This document shows positions 24,610-31,502 of a stretch of DNA of 64,000 nt, one piece after another (the stretch's first letter is position 1; each line of letters opens with the position of its first letter). The DNA lies in NCBI RefSeq assembly GCF_030531065.1, contig NZ_JAUNOQ010000004.1, forward strand, positions 62,001 to 126,000, given 5' to 3'. Position numbers and translations under genes: made by a program. Origin of the DNA: Phascolarctobacterium sp. (GTDB lineage Bacteria; Bacillota; Negativicutes; Acidaminococcales; Acidaminococcaceae). The notes under the pieces are model-generated. The model made no database searches and was not told the DNA's origin. It saw only the letters and a program-made list of their open reading frames with translations.

Positions 24610-25945
24610 CGTCTACCTCATCATCAAACTGGTGCTGCATATCAAGCTTTTCCTGCTCCTGCTGCTCCTTATAGCTTTCTACCAGCGCATCGAAATCATC
24701 GTCGGCAAGCTCCGGCAGATAAGACGTAAGCACTTTCTTGAAAACTTCCACGTTAAAAGCGTCACCAAATGCCAAACCCTTAGCTACGTCGGCGTTGGCC
24801 AGTTCCGTCTCCACATCGGCGATGCTGTAGTCGTTAGGATAATTGCAGGTATAATCCAGCTCCACTCCCAACCAACGGGCAAACAGCGCTGCAAGGTTCT
24901 TTTCCGCCGCCTCTATTCTGTCGGCAAAATCCGACAAAATCTGATTGGTCTGCTCATAATCCCAAGCCTTGGCCGTGCCGCTGCTCTGCACCTTTACGCC
25001 GGTAACATTTACTACGGACGCCATGCGATAGCATTCCTGCTGCAGGCGTTCAATGTTCTCTGAAATTATTGTTGCCGGCCCGCTGTCTGGAGCGATAAAT
25101 GCAGGCTCATGCGCCGCGTCAGCGGGGTATCCCAACGCATTATTGGTGCCTATTTCAATAGCGTCGTGATTGGTGTCAGGATATACCAAAATACTAAAAG
25201 TCTGATTGATCAGAATGTCGCTAAGCCAACTGCTCATGTTATAAATAGCGAGATTAGTTTGGGCGATGCTCATAAAGTCGGACGGTGGCAGCGCGTCGAA
25301 ATTATCATGCTCGCGTGCAAACAACGGAATAACGGGAGTAACGCCCAAATTCCACTGCCCCGTACTGGTGCCGCGGCTATTATCCAGTTGCCAGCCTTGC
25401 GGCGTAAGCGTGCGCCGCGCCCTTATATTTTCCTGCTCCGGGTCCGGCTCTTCATAAATAAATTTGCTGATTCTGCCAAATTTGTCCAGCTCTATTTCCT
25501 CAACCTGCAAAGGATGTACTACAAAAGCGTAAGGTAGCCGCGCCCGCTCTTCTTCCAGAGCCTGCAAGGTTGTTTCCTGTCCTTCTCCCAAAGCGCTGTC
25601 CATAACAATAAACGCCACGCCGTTAAGCTTTGCCAGCTTGGCGGCCCGCTTCATCAAATCCTTAATATGCGTCCCGCTAAAATCTACATCGCTGATAAAC
25701 TTTTCCCAAGCTTTCGCGCCGCTGCCCTTATAATCCCGAACAGCCAAGCTCTTAAATATCGGCGTTACATGCGCGTCTACGCACGGTTTTAAATAGTTCA
25801 GGTAGTACGCGGCGCGTCGGCGCTGCTCGTATTTCGTACCATCCTCGCGCGGATGCCTTATCAGACGTCCGCCGTCGAAAAAGCCTCCGGTCCCTTCATA
25901 TGCTTCCATCAGCAGTTTATATGCTGATTTTTTATTGTTTTTCAT
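24512..25945 (-). CDS. Portal protein
   Basis: A 477-residue protein similar to SPP1-type/DUF1073-like portals: N-terminal YKLLMEAYEGTGGFFDGG, wing region VDAHVTPIFKSLAVRD, the conserved GVTPVIPLF strand and a long stem/crown helix (VVNVTGVKVQSSGTAKAWD). The C-terminus is acidic then Gln/Gly-rich. It forms the dodecameric DNA channel. Gene order terL, portal, MuF, scaffold, capsid is canonical. Confidence 0.88.
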   Translation of the reverse strand: MKNNKKSAYKLLMEAYEGTGGFFDGGRLIRHPREDGTKYEQRRRAAYYLNYLKPCVDAHVTPIFKSLAVRDYKGSGAKAWEKFISDVDFSGTHIKDLMKRAAKLAKLNGVAFIVMDSALGEGQETTLQALEEERARLPYAFVVHPLQVEEIELDKFGRISKFIYEEPDPEQENIRARRTLTPQGWQLDNSRGTSTGQWNLGVTPVIPLFAREHDNFDALPPSDFMSIAQTNLAIYNMSSWLSDILINQTFSILVYPDTNHDAIEIGTNNALGYPADAAHEPAFIAPDSGPATIISENIERLQQECYRMASVVNVTGVKVQSSGTAKAWDYEQTNQILSDFADRIEAAEKNLAALFARWLGVELDYTCNYPNDYSIADVETELANADVAKGLAFGDAFNVEVFKKVLTSYLPELADDDFDALVESYKEQQEQEKLDMQHQFDDEVDDDEEDQAGQQGGKQAGKQPASGVAGNGTQGGK

Positions 25946-25954
25946 GCCTGCCTC

Positions 25955-27205
25955 CTAGTAGTTAACGCGCCGCGGCGCAATACGTTCGCGGCTCATTACT
26001 TCGCTTAGCGCATACCGTACTGCGTCTATCGCATGGTTATTAGCGTCCGAATATGCGCTGATAAACTGTCCGTCCTTATTGCGCTCGTATTCATAGCTGA
26101 TGAACTCGCGGTAGGTATTAGGGCAGCGTCGCTTATCTATGTAAATATGCGCCCGGCTCTGCAACCATTTCATACCAAATTCAACGCTGTCAGGTCCCTT
26201 GCGCGCTCCAAATATCCTAAGGCCCATAGAAGCCATCTCCGTTATGGATTTTGGCTCCGCAGCGTCTGCCAGGATACGCCCGCCTTTGACCTTGGAGCTG
26301 ATGCGCTCAACAGCCTGCCGGTTCGTAAGCTTTTGTTGGTACAGCTCATCAAAAATATATACATCTTCGCGCTTAGCGTCGTAAGCCAGACGAACATAAG
26401 CTAACGGGTCTACAGCAAAGCCAAAATCCAGGCCGTTGTAAATGTAATCAAAGCCGCCGATACGCTCATCAGGCAGCGCTATCTCTTCTACGTTCTCAAA
26501 AACTGCGCCGCCTGTACCCGTAACTTCGCCAAGATATTCATGACGGTAAAGCAATTCGCTCTTAGCCTTTAGCTTGTCAGCCTCTAAAAAGAACTGCTCT
26601 CCAAGCCACGAAGGCGGAACGCCCAAATAAGTCGAATGGTGCACCAGCCTATCCGCATCATCGCTTAGTATTTCCTCGTTCACCCAGTTGTTACGGCTCT
26701 TAGGCGGATTATAAGTACAAAACACCCAGTACGTAGAGCCGCCGCGTAATAACGACTGCAGCACGTTACGTATCTCTTCCATGCCGCTAAATTGGTCAAG
26801 TTCTTCAAACCAGACGATACCTACATAGCCAAATGGCAATTTTATTGATTTCACCTTTGCCGGGTCGTCCAAGCCGAAAAATAATATTTTCTGCCCTGTC
26901 GCCTTATAGGTGATTTCATGCGGTGAAGTTATAAATTTAAACCGGTCAAGAAGCCCCAGCTGCTCGATGCCCCACTGAACCTGCGGATACACGCTGTTTT
27001 TTATCGTATTACGCACCTTGCGCAGCACAACGGCATGGCATACCGGATGCTGCAGCATAAGCAGCGGTACGTTAATGCCAACAAATGAAGATTTCGTTGA
27101 ACCACGGCCACCGGCAAGCCAGTAAAAAGTATGCTTATGAGCCTGAAGGTCATAAAAGACGATGTCAAAGGCAGGCGCCGTTATCGATGCTATATTAAAT
27201 TCCAT
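25955..27205 (-). CDS. terL: Terminase large subunit
   Basis: A 416-residue packaging ATPase/nuclease of the PBSX/Terminase_3 type. The Walker-A-like GGRGSTKSS is at residues 33-41, the Walker B GIVWFEELDQF at 126-136, the coupling motif FCTYNPP at about 163-169, and the RNase H-like nuclease domain starts with GLDFGF (around 258) and contains ADAAEP and the terminal DANNHAIDAVRYAL. It overlaps terS by 11 bp. Confidence 0.95.
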   Translation of the reverse strand: MEFNIASITAPAFDIVFYDLQAHKHTFYWLAGGRGSTKSSFVGINVPLLMLQHPVCHAVVLRKVRNTIKNSVYPQVQWGIEQLGLLDRFKFITSPHEITYKATGQKILFFGLDDPAKVKSIKLPFGYVGIVWFEELDQFSGMEEIRNVLQSLLRGGSTYWVFCTYNPPKSRNNWVNEEILSDDADRLVHHSTYLGVPPSWLGEQFFLEADKLKAKSELLYRHEYLGEVTGTGGAVFENVEEIALPDERIGGFDYIYNGLDFGFAVDPLAYVRLAYDAKREDVYIFDELYQQKLTNRQAVERISSKVKGGRILADAAEPKSITEMASMGLRIFGARKGPDSVEFGMKWLQSRAHIYIDKRRCPNTYREFISYEYERNKDGQFISAYSDANNHAIDAVRYALSEVMSRERIAPRRVNY

Positions 27206-27695
27206 CTGCCGCCTCCCTATCGAACGTAAATACTATCTGTTCATCTACATCGCCCTTATCCAGTTCGGCAACCTCAGCGGCCAGCTTCTTCACCCTTAAT
27301 GCCTGCTCGTCAGCATCAGCGCGGCTAGGATAACGCTTCAAAAGCAGCTCCGCAGCCTTCAAGCGCTCTTTCATAGAGCTTTTCTTGGTCATGATGCGCG
27401 CCACGCTGCGCCCATCGCCAATGAACTCGTTTACTACAACCTCTTCTACCATCTCATCGCGGATAACTGACGAAAGGAATTTAATGACCTCTTCCGGCGT
27501 AGCTGTTTTGGAAGCTTCAATCTCTTTCATACGTTCTTTTATGGCTTTTTGGATATTAGGTTTTATAAGGTTTTCTGCGCCTATTGTAGCCGCCGTTTTC
27601 TTGCTGTATCCTGCCATTATTGCCGCTTTAGTAGCATTCCCCGTCTCAATATAAGCTTCTACAAAACGTCGCTGCCTCTCTGTCAGCTTCACCAT
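27195..27695 (-). CDS. terS: Terminase small subunit
   Basis: A 166-residue protein of the Terminase_2 family; I take the ATG at 27695 since GAGG lies 5 bp upstream. The N-terminal helix-turn-helix LTERQRRFVEAYIETGNATKAA followed by MAGYSKKTAATIGAENL is diagnostic. It recognises the pac/cos site and forms a ring on phage DNA; the packaging site is usually in or near this gene. Confidence 0.92.
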   Translation of the reverse strand: MVKLTERQRRFVEAYIETGNATKAAIMAGYSKKTAATIGAENLIKPNIQKAIKERMKEIEASKTATPEEVIKFLSSVIRDEMVEEVVVNEFIGDGRSVARIMTKKSSMKERLKAAELLLKRYPSRADADEQALRVKKLAAEVAELDKGDVDEQIVFTFDREAADGI

Positions 27696-27731
27696 TACAT
27701 CCTCACCACCATCGCTTTCCATGCATAGAAA

Positions 27732-27764
27732 AAGCCGCTGACCACATTGGCCAACGGCTTCGTT
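27732..27764 (-). terminator. Terminator between the late promoter and terS
   Basis: On the minus strand AAGCCGTTGGCC pairs with GGTCAGCGGCTT around AATGT and is followed by TTTTTC. It lies 30-40 bp after the extended -10 at 27795-27803 and before terS, a layout like lambda pR'-tR'. Confidence 0.7.
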
Positions 27765-27794
27765 ATTCTCTTGTTCCCGCTTTCGCTAGTATAT

Positions 27795-27803
27795 ATTATA
27801 CCA
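27795..27803 (-). promoter_or_regulatory. Candidate late promoter (extended -10)
   Basis: TGGTATAAT on the minus strand with no good -35, upstream of terS. It could be activated by the ArpU-like regulator encoded at 29414-29923, as late promoters with a poor -35 often need an activator (inference). Confidence 0.45.
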
Positions 27804-27833
27804 CGTCAAGAGTGTGCACTTCTATGCACTTTT

Positions 27834-28034
27834 TTAATTTTCCACGATTTTTGCAAGAATTTCTTGCGAAACCATCCCCGCTTTCAGCTTGCACAAGAAC
27901 GCCCGCATATACATTTCCTGCTCTGCCGTAAGGCGGAATTGTACTTGCTTCGTCGGGATATCCCCGTTCTGTCTCTTGCGGCCTGCGCCCGGTCGTGCGC
28001 CGCCCCATGTACCTTTTTCTTTTTCTTCAGTCAT
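27834..28034 (-). CDS. Small basic phage protein with GGARPGAGRK motif
   Basis: A 66-residue protein with N-terminal WGGARPGAGRKRQNG, an AT-hook-like basic motif seen in many small phage proteins encoded just before terminase, then a helix-rich part KQVQFRLTAEQEMYMRAFL that resembles a ribbon-helix-helix. It probably binds DNA near the packaging region. Function unknown. Confidence 0.7.
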   Translation of the reverse strand: MTEEKEKGTWGGARPGAGRKRQNGDIPTKQVQFRLTAEQEMYMRAFLCKLKAGMVSQEILAKIVEN

Positions 28035-28044
28035 AATAAGCCCC

Positions 28045-28125
28045 CTAACGTTTCAATACTTTTATCAGTGTATACACCGAAATACATAAAGCTAGAACGG
28101 AAATAACTAAACTTAATTCTTTCAT
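28045..28125 (-). CDS. Tiny hydrophobic peptide (candidate)
   Basis: 26 codons, MKELSLVISVLALCISVYTL and a basic end KVLKR. It resembles short holin-like toxins (one membrane helix, basic C-terminus). The ribosome site is weak. It lies after the 27-residue peptide at 28179-28262 on the same strand. Too short for certainty. Confidence 0.4.
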   Translation of the reverse strand: MKELSLVISVLALCISVYTLIKVLKR

Positions 28126-28138
28126 TTCTGTAAAGATG

Positions 28139-28147
28139 TGGTATAAT
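28139..28147 (+). promoter_or_regulatory. Plus-strand extended -10 antisense to the small peptide gene
   Basis: TGGTATAAT. A transcript from about 28154 would run antisense across the 3' half of the hydrophobic peptide mRNA and include the GGGGCttgcGCCCC hairpin at 28159-28172. This fits an antitoxin RNA of a type I toxin-antitoxin system. Confidence 0.45.
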
Positions 28148-28178
28148 TGAAAGTGAGGCGGGGCTTGCGCCCCAAACC

Positions 28179-28262
28179 TCAGTGCTTTCTAATCTGGTAC
28201 AGTGTGATAACTGCTGCTAACAAGTTTATCACTGCTGTTGCCAGATTTATTATTTCTTCCAC
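28179..28262 (-). CDS. 27-residue hydrophobic peptide, candidate type I toxin
   Basis: Starts at GTG 28262 with GGGAGGTGAG about 8 bp upstream and ends with TGA. The peptide MEEIINLATAVINLLAAVIT then LYQIRKH is a single membrane helix with a charged end, like small membrane toxins of type I systems. It has a consensus promoter of its own (28290-28318). It sits in a gap of the phage map between terS and the serine recombinase gene, where accessory genes are common. Confidence 0.6.
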   Translation of the reverse strand: MEEIINLATAVINLLAAVITLYQIRKH

Positions 28263-28289
28263 ATCTTCTCACCTCCCTTCGATGATTTA

Positions 28290-28318
28290 ATTATAGCATA
28301 TTATCTTGATTTAGTCAA
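28290..28318 (-). promoter_or_regulatory. Strong promoter of the small hydrophobic peptide
   Basis: TTGACT, a 17-bp spacer and TATAAT on the minus strand, about 30 bp before the GTG start at 28262. Confidence 0.8.
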
Positions 28319-28360
28319 GACTTTTCGAGAATTATTTTAAAATATTTTATATAAAACTTT

Positions 28361-28398
28361 AACCGCAGGATTTTATTTATTATCCTACGGTTATTTTT
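28361..28398. terminator. Terminator after the serine recombinase gene
   Basis: AACCGcAGGAT (28361-28371) pairs with ATCCTaCGGTT (28382-28392); AT-rich runs follow on both strands. On the minus strand it ends the early transcript and separates it from the small-peptide locus. Confidence 0.6.
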
Positions 28399-28404
28399 AT
28401 TGTT

Positions 28405-29001
28405 TTAATTAAGTTTTGCAATCATTTTCCTATATGCATGCTCCCTAAACGACGACAGCGGCATATTGCACCGCCGTGCAGCTTCTGCGCCGCGAATTAT
28501 TCCCGCCCGCCATTGCGCGGCCATTTCGTCGAAATTAGGCGGTAGCTCTTTGCGCGGCCTGCCAAACTTTACGCCCCTAGCCTTTGCGGCGGCGATGCCC
28601 TGCGCCTGCCGTTCGTGAATGTTGGTGCGCTCCGTATGCGCCACGTAAGCCAAAACCTGCAAAATCAGGTCGGCGATGAACGTTCCCAACAAATCCTTGT
28701 GCTTCCTCGTATCCAATATTGGCATATCAATTACCACGATATCCGCGCCTTTTTGCTTTGTTATAAGCCGCCATTGGTTTTGTATTTCCTCGTAATTACG
28801 TCCTAAACGGTCAAGGCTCAAGACATACAACACGTCGCCAGCCTTCAGCTTACGATATAATGCCTTATACTGCGGACGGTCGAAGTCTTTGCCGCTCTGC
28901 TTGTCCTCGTAGATTTTTTCAACTCCGGCCTTCTTCATCTCGATTACCTGCCGCGCAAGGTTCTGCTCCTGACTGGATACTCTTACATAACCGTAAATCA
29001 T
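28405..29001 (-). CDS. Small serine recombinase (resolvase/invertase family)
   Basis: A 198-residue protein with the resolvase N-terminal domain: IYGYVRVSSQEQ with catalytic Ser9, ...RLGRN at 66-70, the 'LLGTFIADLILQVLAYVAHTERT' E-helix, then a C-terminal helix-turn-helix with GRPRK. It acts on short inverted/direct sites. The phage also has a tyrosine integrase, so this enzyme may resolve multimers, invert a segment, or act as a regulator; I found no paired crossover sites near it. It overlaps a 40-residue gene by an ATGA. Confidence 0.9.
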   Translation of the reverse strand: MIYGYVRVSSQEQNLARQVIEMKKAGVEKIYEDKQSGKDFDRPQYKALYRKLKAGDVLYVLSLDRLGRNYEEIQNQWRLITKQKGADIVVIDMPILDTRKHKDLLGTFIADLILQVLAYVAHTERTNIHERQAQGIAAAKARGVKFGRPRKELPPNFDEMAAQWRAGIIRGAEAARRCNMPLSSFREHAYRKMIAKLN

Positions 29002-29120
29002 TTTCTCTTTTCCTTTTTATATGGCACACCATTTTGCTTTAACTCCTTTACTGTACCGCAAGGTCTGCCACGTAAGCATCCGCAACTCTTCGTGATGCCA
29101 GCAAGAATTTTTGTTAGCAT
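28998..29120 (-). CDS. 40-residue Cys-containing protein coupled to the serine recombinase
   Basis: Reads MLTKILAGITKSCGCLRGRP then CGTVKELKQNGVPYKKEKRK. Its ATG overlaps the stop of the 82-residue gene (TAATG) and its TGA overlaps the recombinase ATG (ATGA), so it is wedged between two coupled genes, which supports real translation. The CGC...C pattern with basic residues suggests a small nucleic-acid or metal binder. Not recognised. Confidence 0.6.
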   Translation of the reverse strand: MLTKILAGITKSCGCLRGRPCGTVKELKQNGVPYKKEKRK

Positions 29121-29368
29121 TATAGCCCTCTCCCTTCCACCGTTTTACAAGTCAAAATATAGATGCCATTTTCGCATTCCACTTTATGGCCAAATTTTTT
29201 AAAATAATTTGCGACTCTATCGCTGATAGTTGTTACCGTCGTGCGATGGTATTTTGCTATCTCTTGCAGGATAGCGGCTATTTCATTGTAAGCCGCTACG
29301 GTAAGCTTGCGCTTGTCCAAATCCTTAGCAAATTCTATGCTGTTGAAATCGGTAAATAGTTTATCCAT
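29120..29368 (-). CDS. Small phage protein, unknown
   Basis: An 82-residue helical protein (MDKLFTDFNSIEFAKDLDKR start) with no motif I recognise. It is the first of three overlapping genes that end with the serine recombinase, and follows the ArpU-like regulator gene by 45 bp. Confidence 0.6.
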   Translation of the reverse strand: MDKLFTDFNSIEFAKDLDKRKLTVAAYNEIAAILQEIAKYHRTTVTTISDRVANYFKKFGHKVECENGIYILTCKTVEGRGL

Positions 29369-29413
29369 TTCAGTCTCACTTCTATCTCATTTACAGTCTC
29401 ATTTAACTTTCTG

Positions 29414-29923
29414 CTAAAACAATTTCTGTTCTTCAAATATGGCTTTAGCGCTTTTTCTTGATATAACGCCGTTAGCTTTTCTTGGCTTAGCGCGTTTAGT
29501 TTTTCTCCCATCATCCTTTTCCAATATTATGTCCAATGCTTTGGAGTGCAGCTTATGGACACCGCGCCAACTATACCCCATATCACCCGCAATCTGCTCC
29601 CATTTCTGGTAATTCAAATAGCGCTTGTGTAATATAACCTCTAAATTCTTATCCCCGACCAACGCTATCAGCTGCCGCACTTCGTTCATCGCTGCCACAA
29701 GGTTATTCATATCCTGCTGTATGTCGGCCTCCAGGTCTACGATATTAACTACGGCGTTTTCGATTTTTTGCCCATTACCGCTGCCGCCAGCTCGCGGGCC
29801 ATATTTCGGCGTTACATTATTGGCGATATCCCGCAAGTTTTGAAGCTGCGCGCAGTCGCTTTCCAACTGCCGCTGCAAAGCTGCTGCCGATTTTAATTTT
29901 TTCTTCAATTCGTCCTTGGTCAC
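29414..29923 (-). CDS. ArpU/sigma-70-like late transcription regulator
   Basis: A 169-residue protein: N-terminal coiled coil, then a sigma region-4-like helix-turn-helix around LEVILHKRYLNYQKWEQIA and GDMGYSWRGVHKLHSKALD, and a basic C-terminus. The layout matches the DUF1492/ArpU/RinA-type phage regulators that switch on late genes and are placed just before the packaging region. It likely activates the promoter ahead of terS. Confidence 0.75.
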   Translation of the reverse strand: MTKDELKKKLKSAAALQRQLESDCAQLQNLRDIANNVTPKYGPRAGGSGNGQKIENAVVNIVDLEADIQQDMNNLVAAMNEVRQLIALVGDKNLEVILHKRYLNYQKWEQIAGDMGYSWRGVHKLHSKALDIILEKDDGRKTKRAKPRKANGVISRKSAKAIFEEQKLF

Positions 29924-29985
29924 TTACATGCCTCCATGCGTAAATACCGCCAAAATTCGATTTAATTAGTCCATTTATTGGTTTC

Positions 29986-30456
29986 TCAGCTTTTTTCGTC
30001 TACTAGGTCGTCATATGCGCTGCTAACCTGCAATATTTTTCCGGTTTGCCTGTCCCGCAACAAGTGTTTCTTCATTACTTCGTTACGTTCAACTTCATAA
30101 ACAGCAACGAGGCTAACGCTGTATCTGCTATACTCCTGCATAGCGTATTCCCTAACCCATACTGCAGCCCCTGAATCATTAAAAAGTAGCAGGAATAAAG
30201 GATTAACCGGTTCGCTGAAATCAGGATAACGCCCTTTACCGCACTGCACTACCGTTTCATCAGCATCAATGCAAATGATGTAATTATGTATCAGCTCGCT
30301 AAACCAATTCGCTGCATTATTTTCAGTACCGAAAAACGTTACTGCCGGCTTCGTCCAGCTGTTCTTGCAGTTAGTAATATCCCTTATAGGCTTTATGGTT
30401 TTGCCAGCGAGTAATTTATCTAATTCTGTTTGCCCTATCGCCCGCCACAGTTTCAT
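29986..30456 (-). CDS. Unknown phage protein, faintly ADP-ribosyltransferase-like
   Basis: A 156-residue protein; I take the ATG at 30456 (MKLWRAIGQTELDKLLAGK) because the longer frame overlaps the previous gene extensively. The opening 'LWRAI...EL..LLAGK.I.P', the central VTFFGTENNAANWF and a late VREYAMQEYS loosely recall the R / S-T-S / E layout of ADP-ribosyltransferases, but I cannot confirm this. It overlaps the 140-residue gene by 41 bp. Confidence 0.5.
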   Translation of the reverse strand: MKLWRAIGQTELDKLLAGKTIKPIRDITNCKNSWTKPAVTFFGTENNAANWFSELIHNYIICIDADETVVQCGKGRYPDFSEPVNPLFLLLFNDSGAAVWVREYAMQEYSRYSVSLVAVYEVERNEVMKKHLLRDRQTGKILQVSSAYDDLVDEKS

Positions 30457-30838
30457 GTCGGCCGCCTCCTTTTTCATTTGCAATTTCAAGTTCTTTATGC
30501 TCCAGGAGAATGCCCTGACGCTTAATGCTGGCAACAGCTGCCAGCTGCTTAGGCGTGCGATTATCATAATAGTCGTCATTCATCATTATGTAGCTTTCAG
30601 CTATAATGCTGATGGCACGCTGGCTGTGAAATATTTCAGGCCTGTTCTGCAAAAGATATTCTACACAGGTCAGCATTTCTGCAATCGCAGCTCTGTACCC
30701 ATGGTCAAACCCTTTTTTATATCCTTCCTTTACGCAGGCTTCGCCTAAAACCTGCATATCATTCAAAGACATTGGCTTGGGCGGCGCGGCTAACGGCGGC
30801 AGACCGCCCCGTTTGAGTTTTCTTGCTATGCTTCCCAT
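30416..30838 (-). CDS. Unknown early phage protein
   Basis: A 140-residue protein with a proline-rich basic N-terminus (MGSIARKLKRGGLPPLAAPP) and a helical middle (KEGYKKGFDHGYRAAIAEML). Ribosome site AGAGGG. Similar N-termini are found in small phage proteins of unknown role next to replication genes. It overlaps its neighbours at both ends. Confidence 0.55.
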   Translation of the reverse strand: MGSIARKLKRGGLPPLAAPPKPMSLNDMQVLGEACVKEGYKKGFDHGYRAAIAEMLTCVEYLLQNRPEIFHSQRAISIIAESYIMMNDDYYDNRTPKQLAAVASIKRQGILLEHKELEIANEKGGGRHETVAGDRANRIR

Positions 30839-31140
30839 AACGCCCTCTTTTCCGGCTTCACATCATCCGCCAGCTCCCGCAGAATCTTTATCAGCTCCGT
30901 GCTATGGCGCCGGTAAGCTTCCGTAATTTCGTCAGCGTAGTATTGAGACTTTGCCAGCCTGAAGCCATACTTTTCGCTGCTTTCCACAGTCTGGCCGAAT
31001 TGCCGGGCCGCAATCATGTAAAACATCAGCTCCGGGTTCTCAAGGCCCATGGCTTTGTAAATCAGACTCAGCCACAGGTCGCTGTCCCGCGGGCTGTTTA
31101 ATGGGTCGCAGATTGTAATCCCCAGATCTCTAAAGTCCAT
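30826..31140 (-). CDS. Unknown early phage protein
   Basis: A 104-residue protein from MDFRDLGITICDP (31140). It contains PRDSDLWLSLIYKAMGLENP and a helical C-terminus. I do not recognise it. It overlaps the VRR-NUC gene by 11 bp and the next gene by 13 bp, consistent with one operon. Confidence 0.55.
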   Translation of the reverse strand: MDFRDLGITICDPLNSPRDSDLWLSLIYKAMGLENPELMFYMIAARQFGQTVESSEKYGFRLAKSQYYADEITEAYRRHSTELIKILRELADDVKPEKRALWEA

Positions 31141-31486
31141 ACCGCAACGCTCCTTCCATAATCTCCCTGTAGCCTTTCGGCCATTCGACAATCTTCAGCG
31201 CTTCTTCCACCGTATAGGCAACGCCGGCAGCGGCGCCCTTGCTGATCATCGCCAGCATAAACTGGCGCTGCTCTTTCGTCGGTCTGCGCGGATGCAGCTT
31301 TGTCTCGATGTAGAATATCTGTCCGTCAGGACGGAAGCCATATAAATCGCAATGTCCCTTTGGCAGGCCGGTATTAAAAAACCTGCCGTCCGGCGTTCTT
31401 ACCTTGCCCACGTTGGTACGAAATATCTGATGCCCGGCGTTGGTTACCGCCAGCATAACGGCATTCATTAACTCTGTTTCGTTCAC
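31130..31486 (-). CDS. VRR-NUC domain nuclease
   Basis: A 118-residue stand-alone VRR-NUC protein. The core GLPKGHCDLYGFRPDGQIFYIETK contains the catalytic G(x)D...ExK residues of the PD-(D/E)XK fold, followed by RRPTKEQRQFML. Phage VRR-NUC proteins often accompany an SF2 helicase as here; a role as Holliday-junction-type or structure-specific nuclease in replication/recombination is the usual proposal. Confidence 0.88.
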   Translation of the reverse strand: MNETELMNAVMLAVTNAGHQIFRTNVGKVRTPDGRFFNTGLPKGHCDLYGFRPDGQIFYIETKLHPRRPTKEQRQFMLAMISKGAAAGVAYTVEEALKIVEWPKGYREIMEGALRYGL

Positions 31487-31502
31487 CTTTGCTACCGCCC
31501 TT

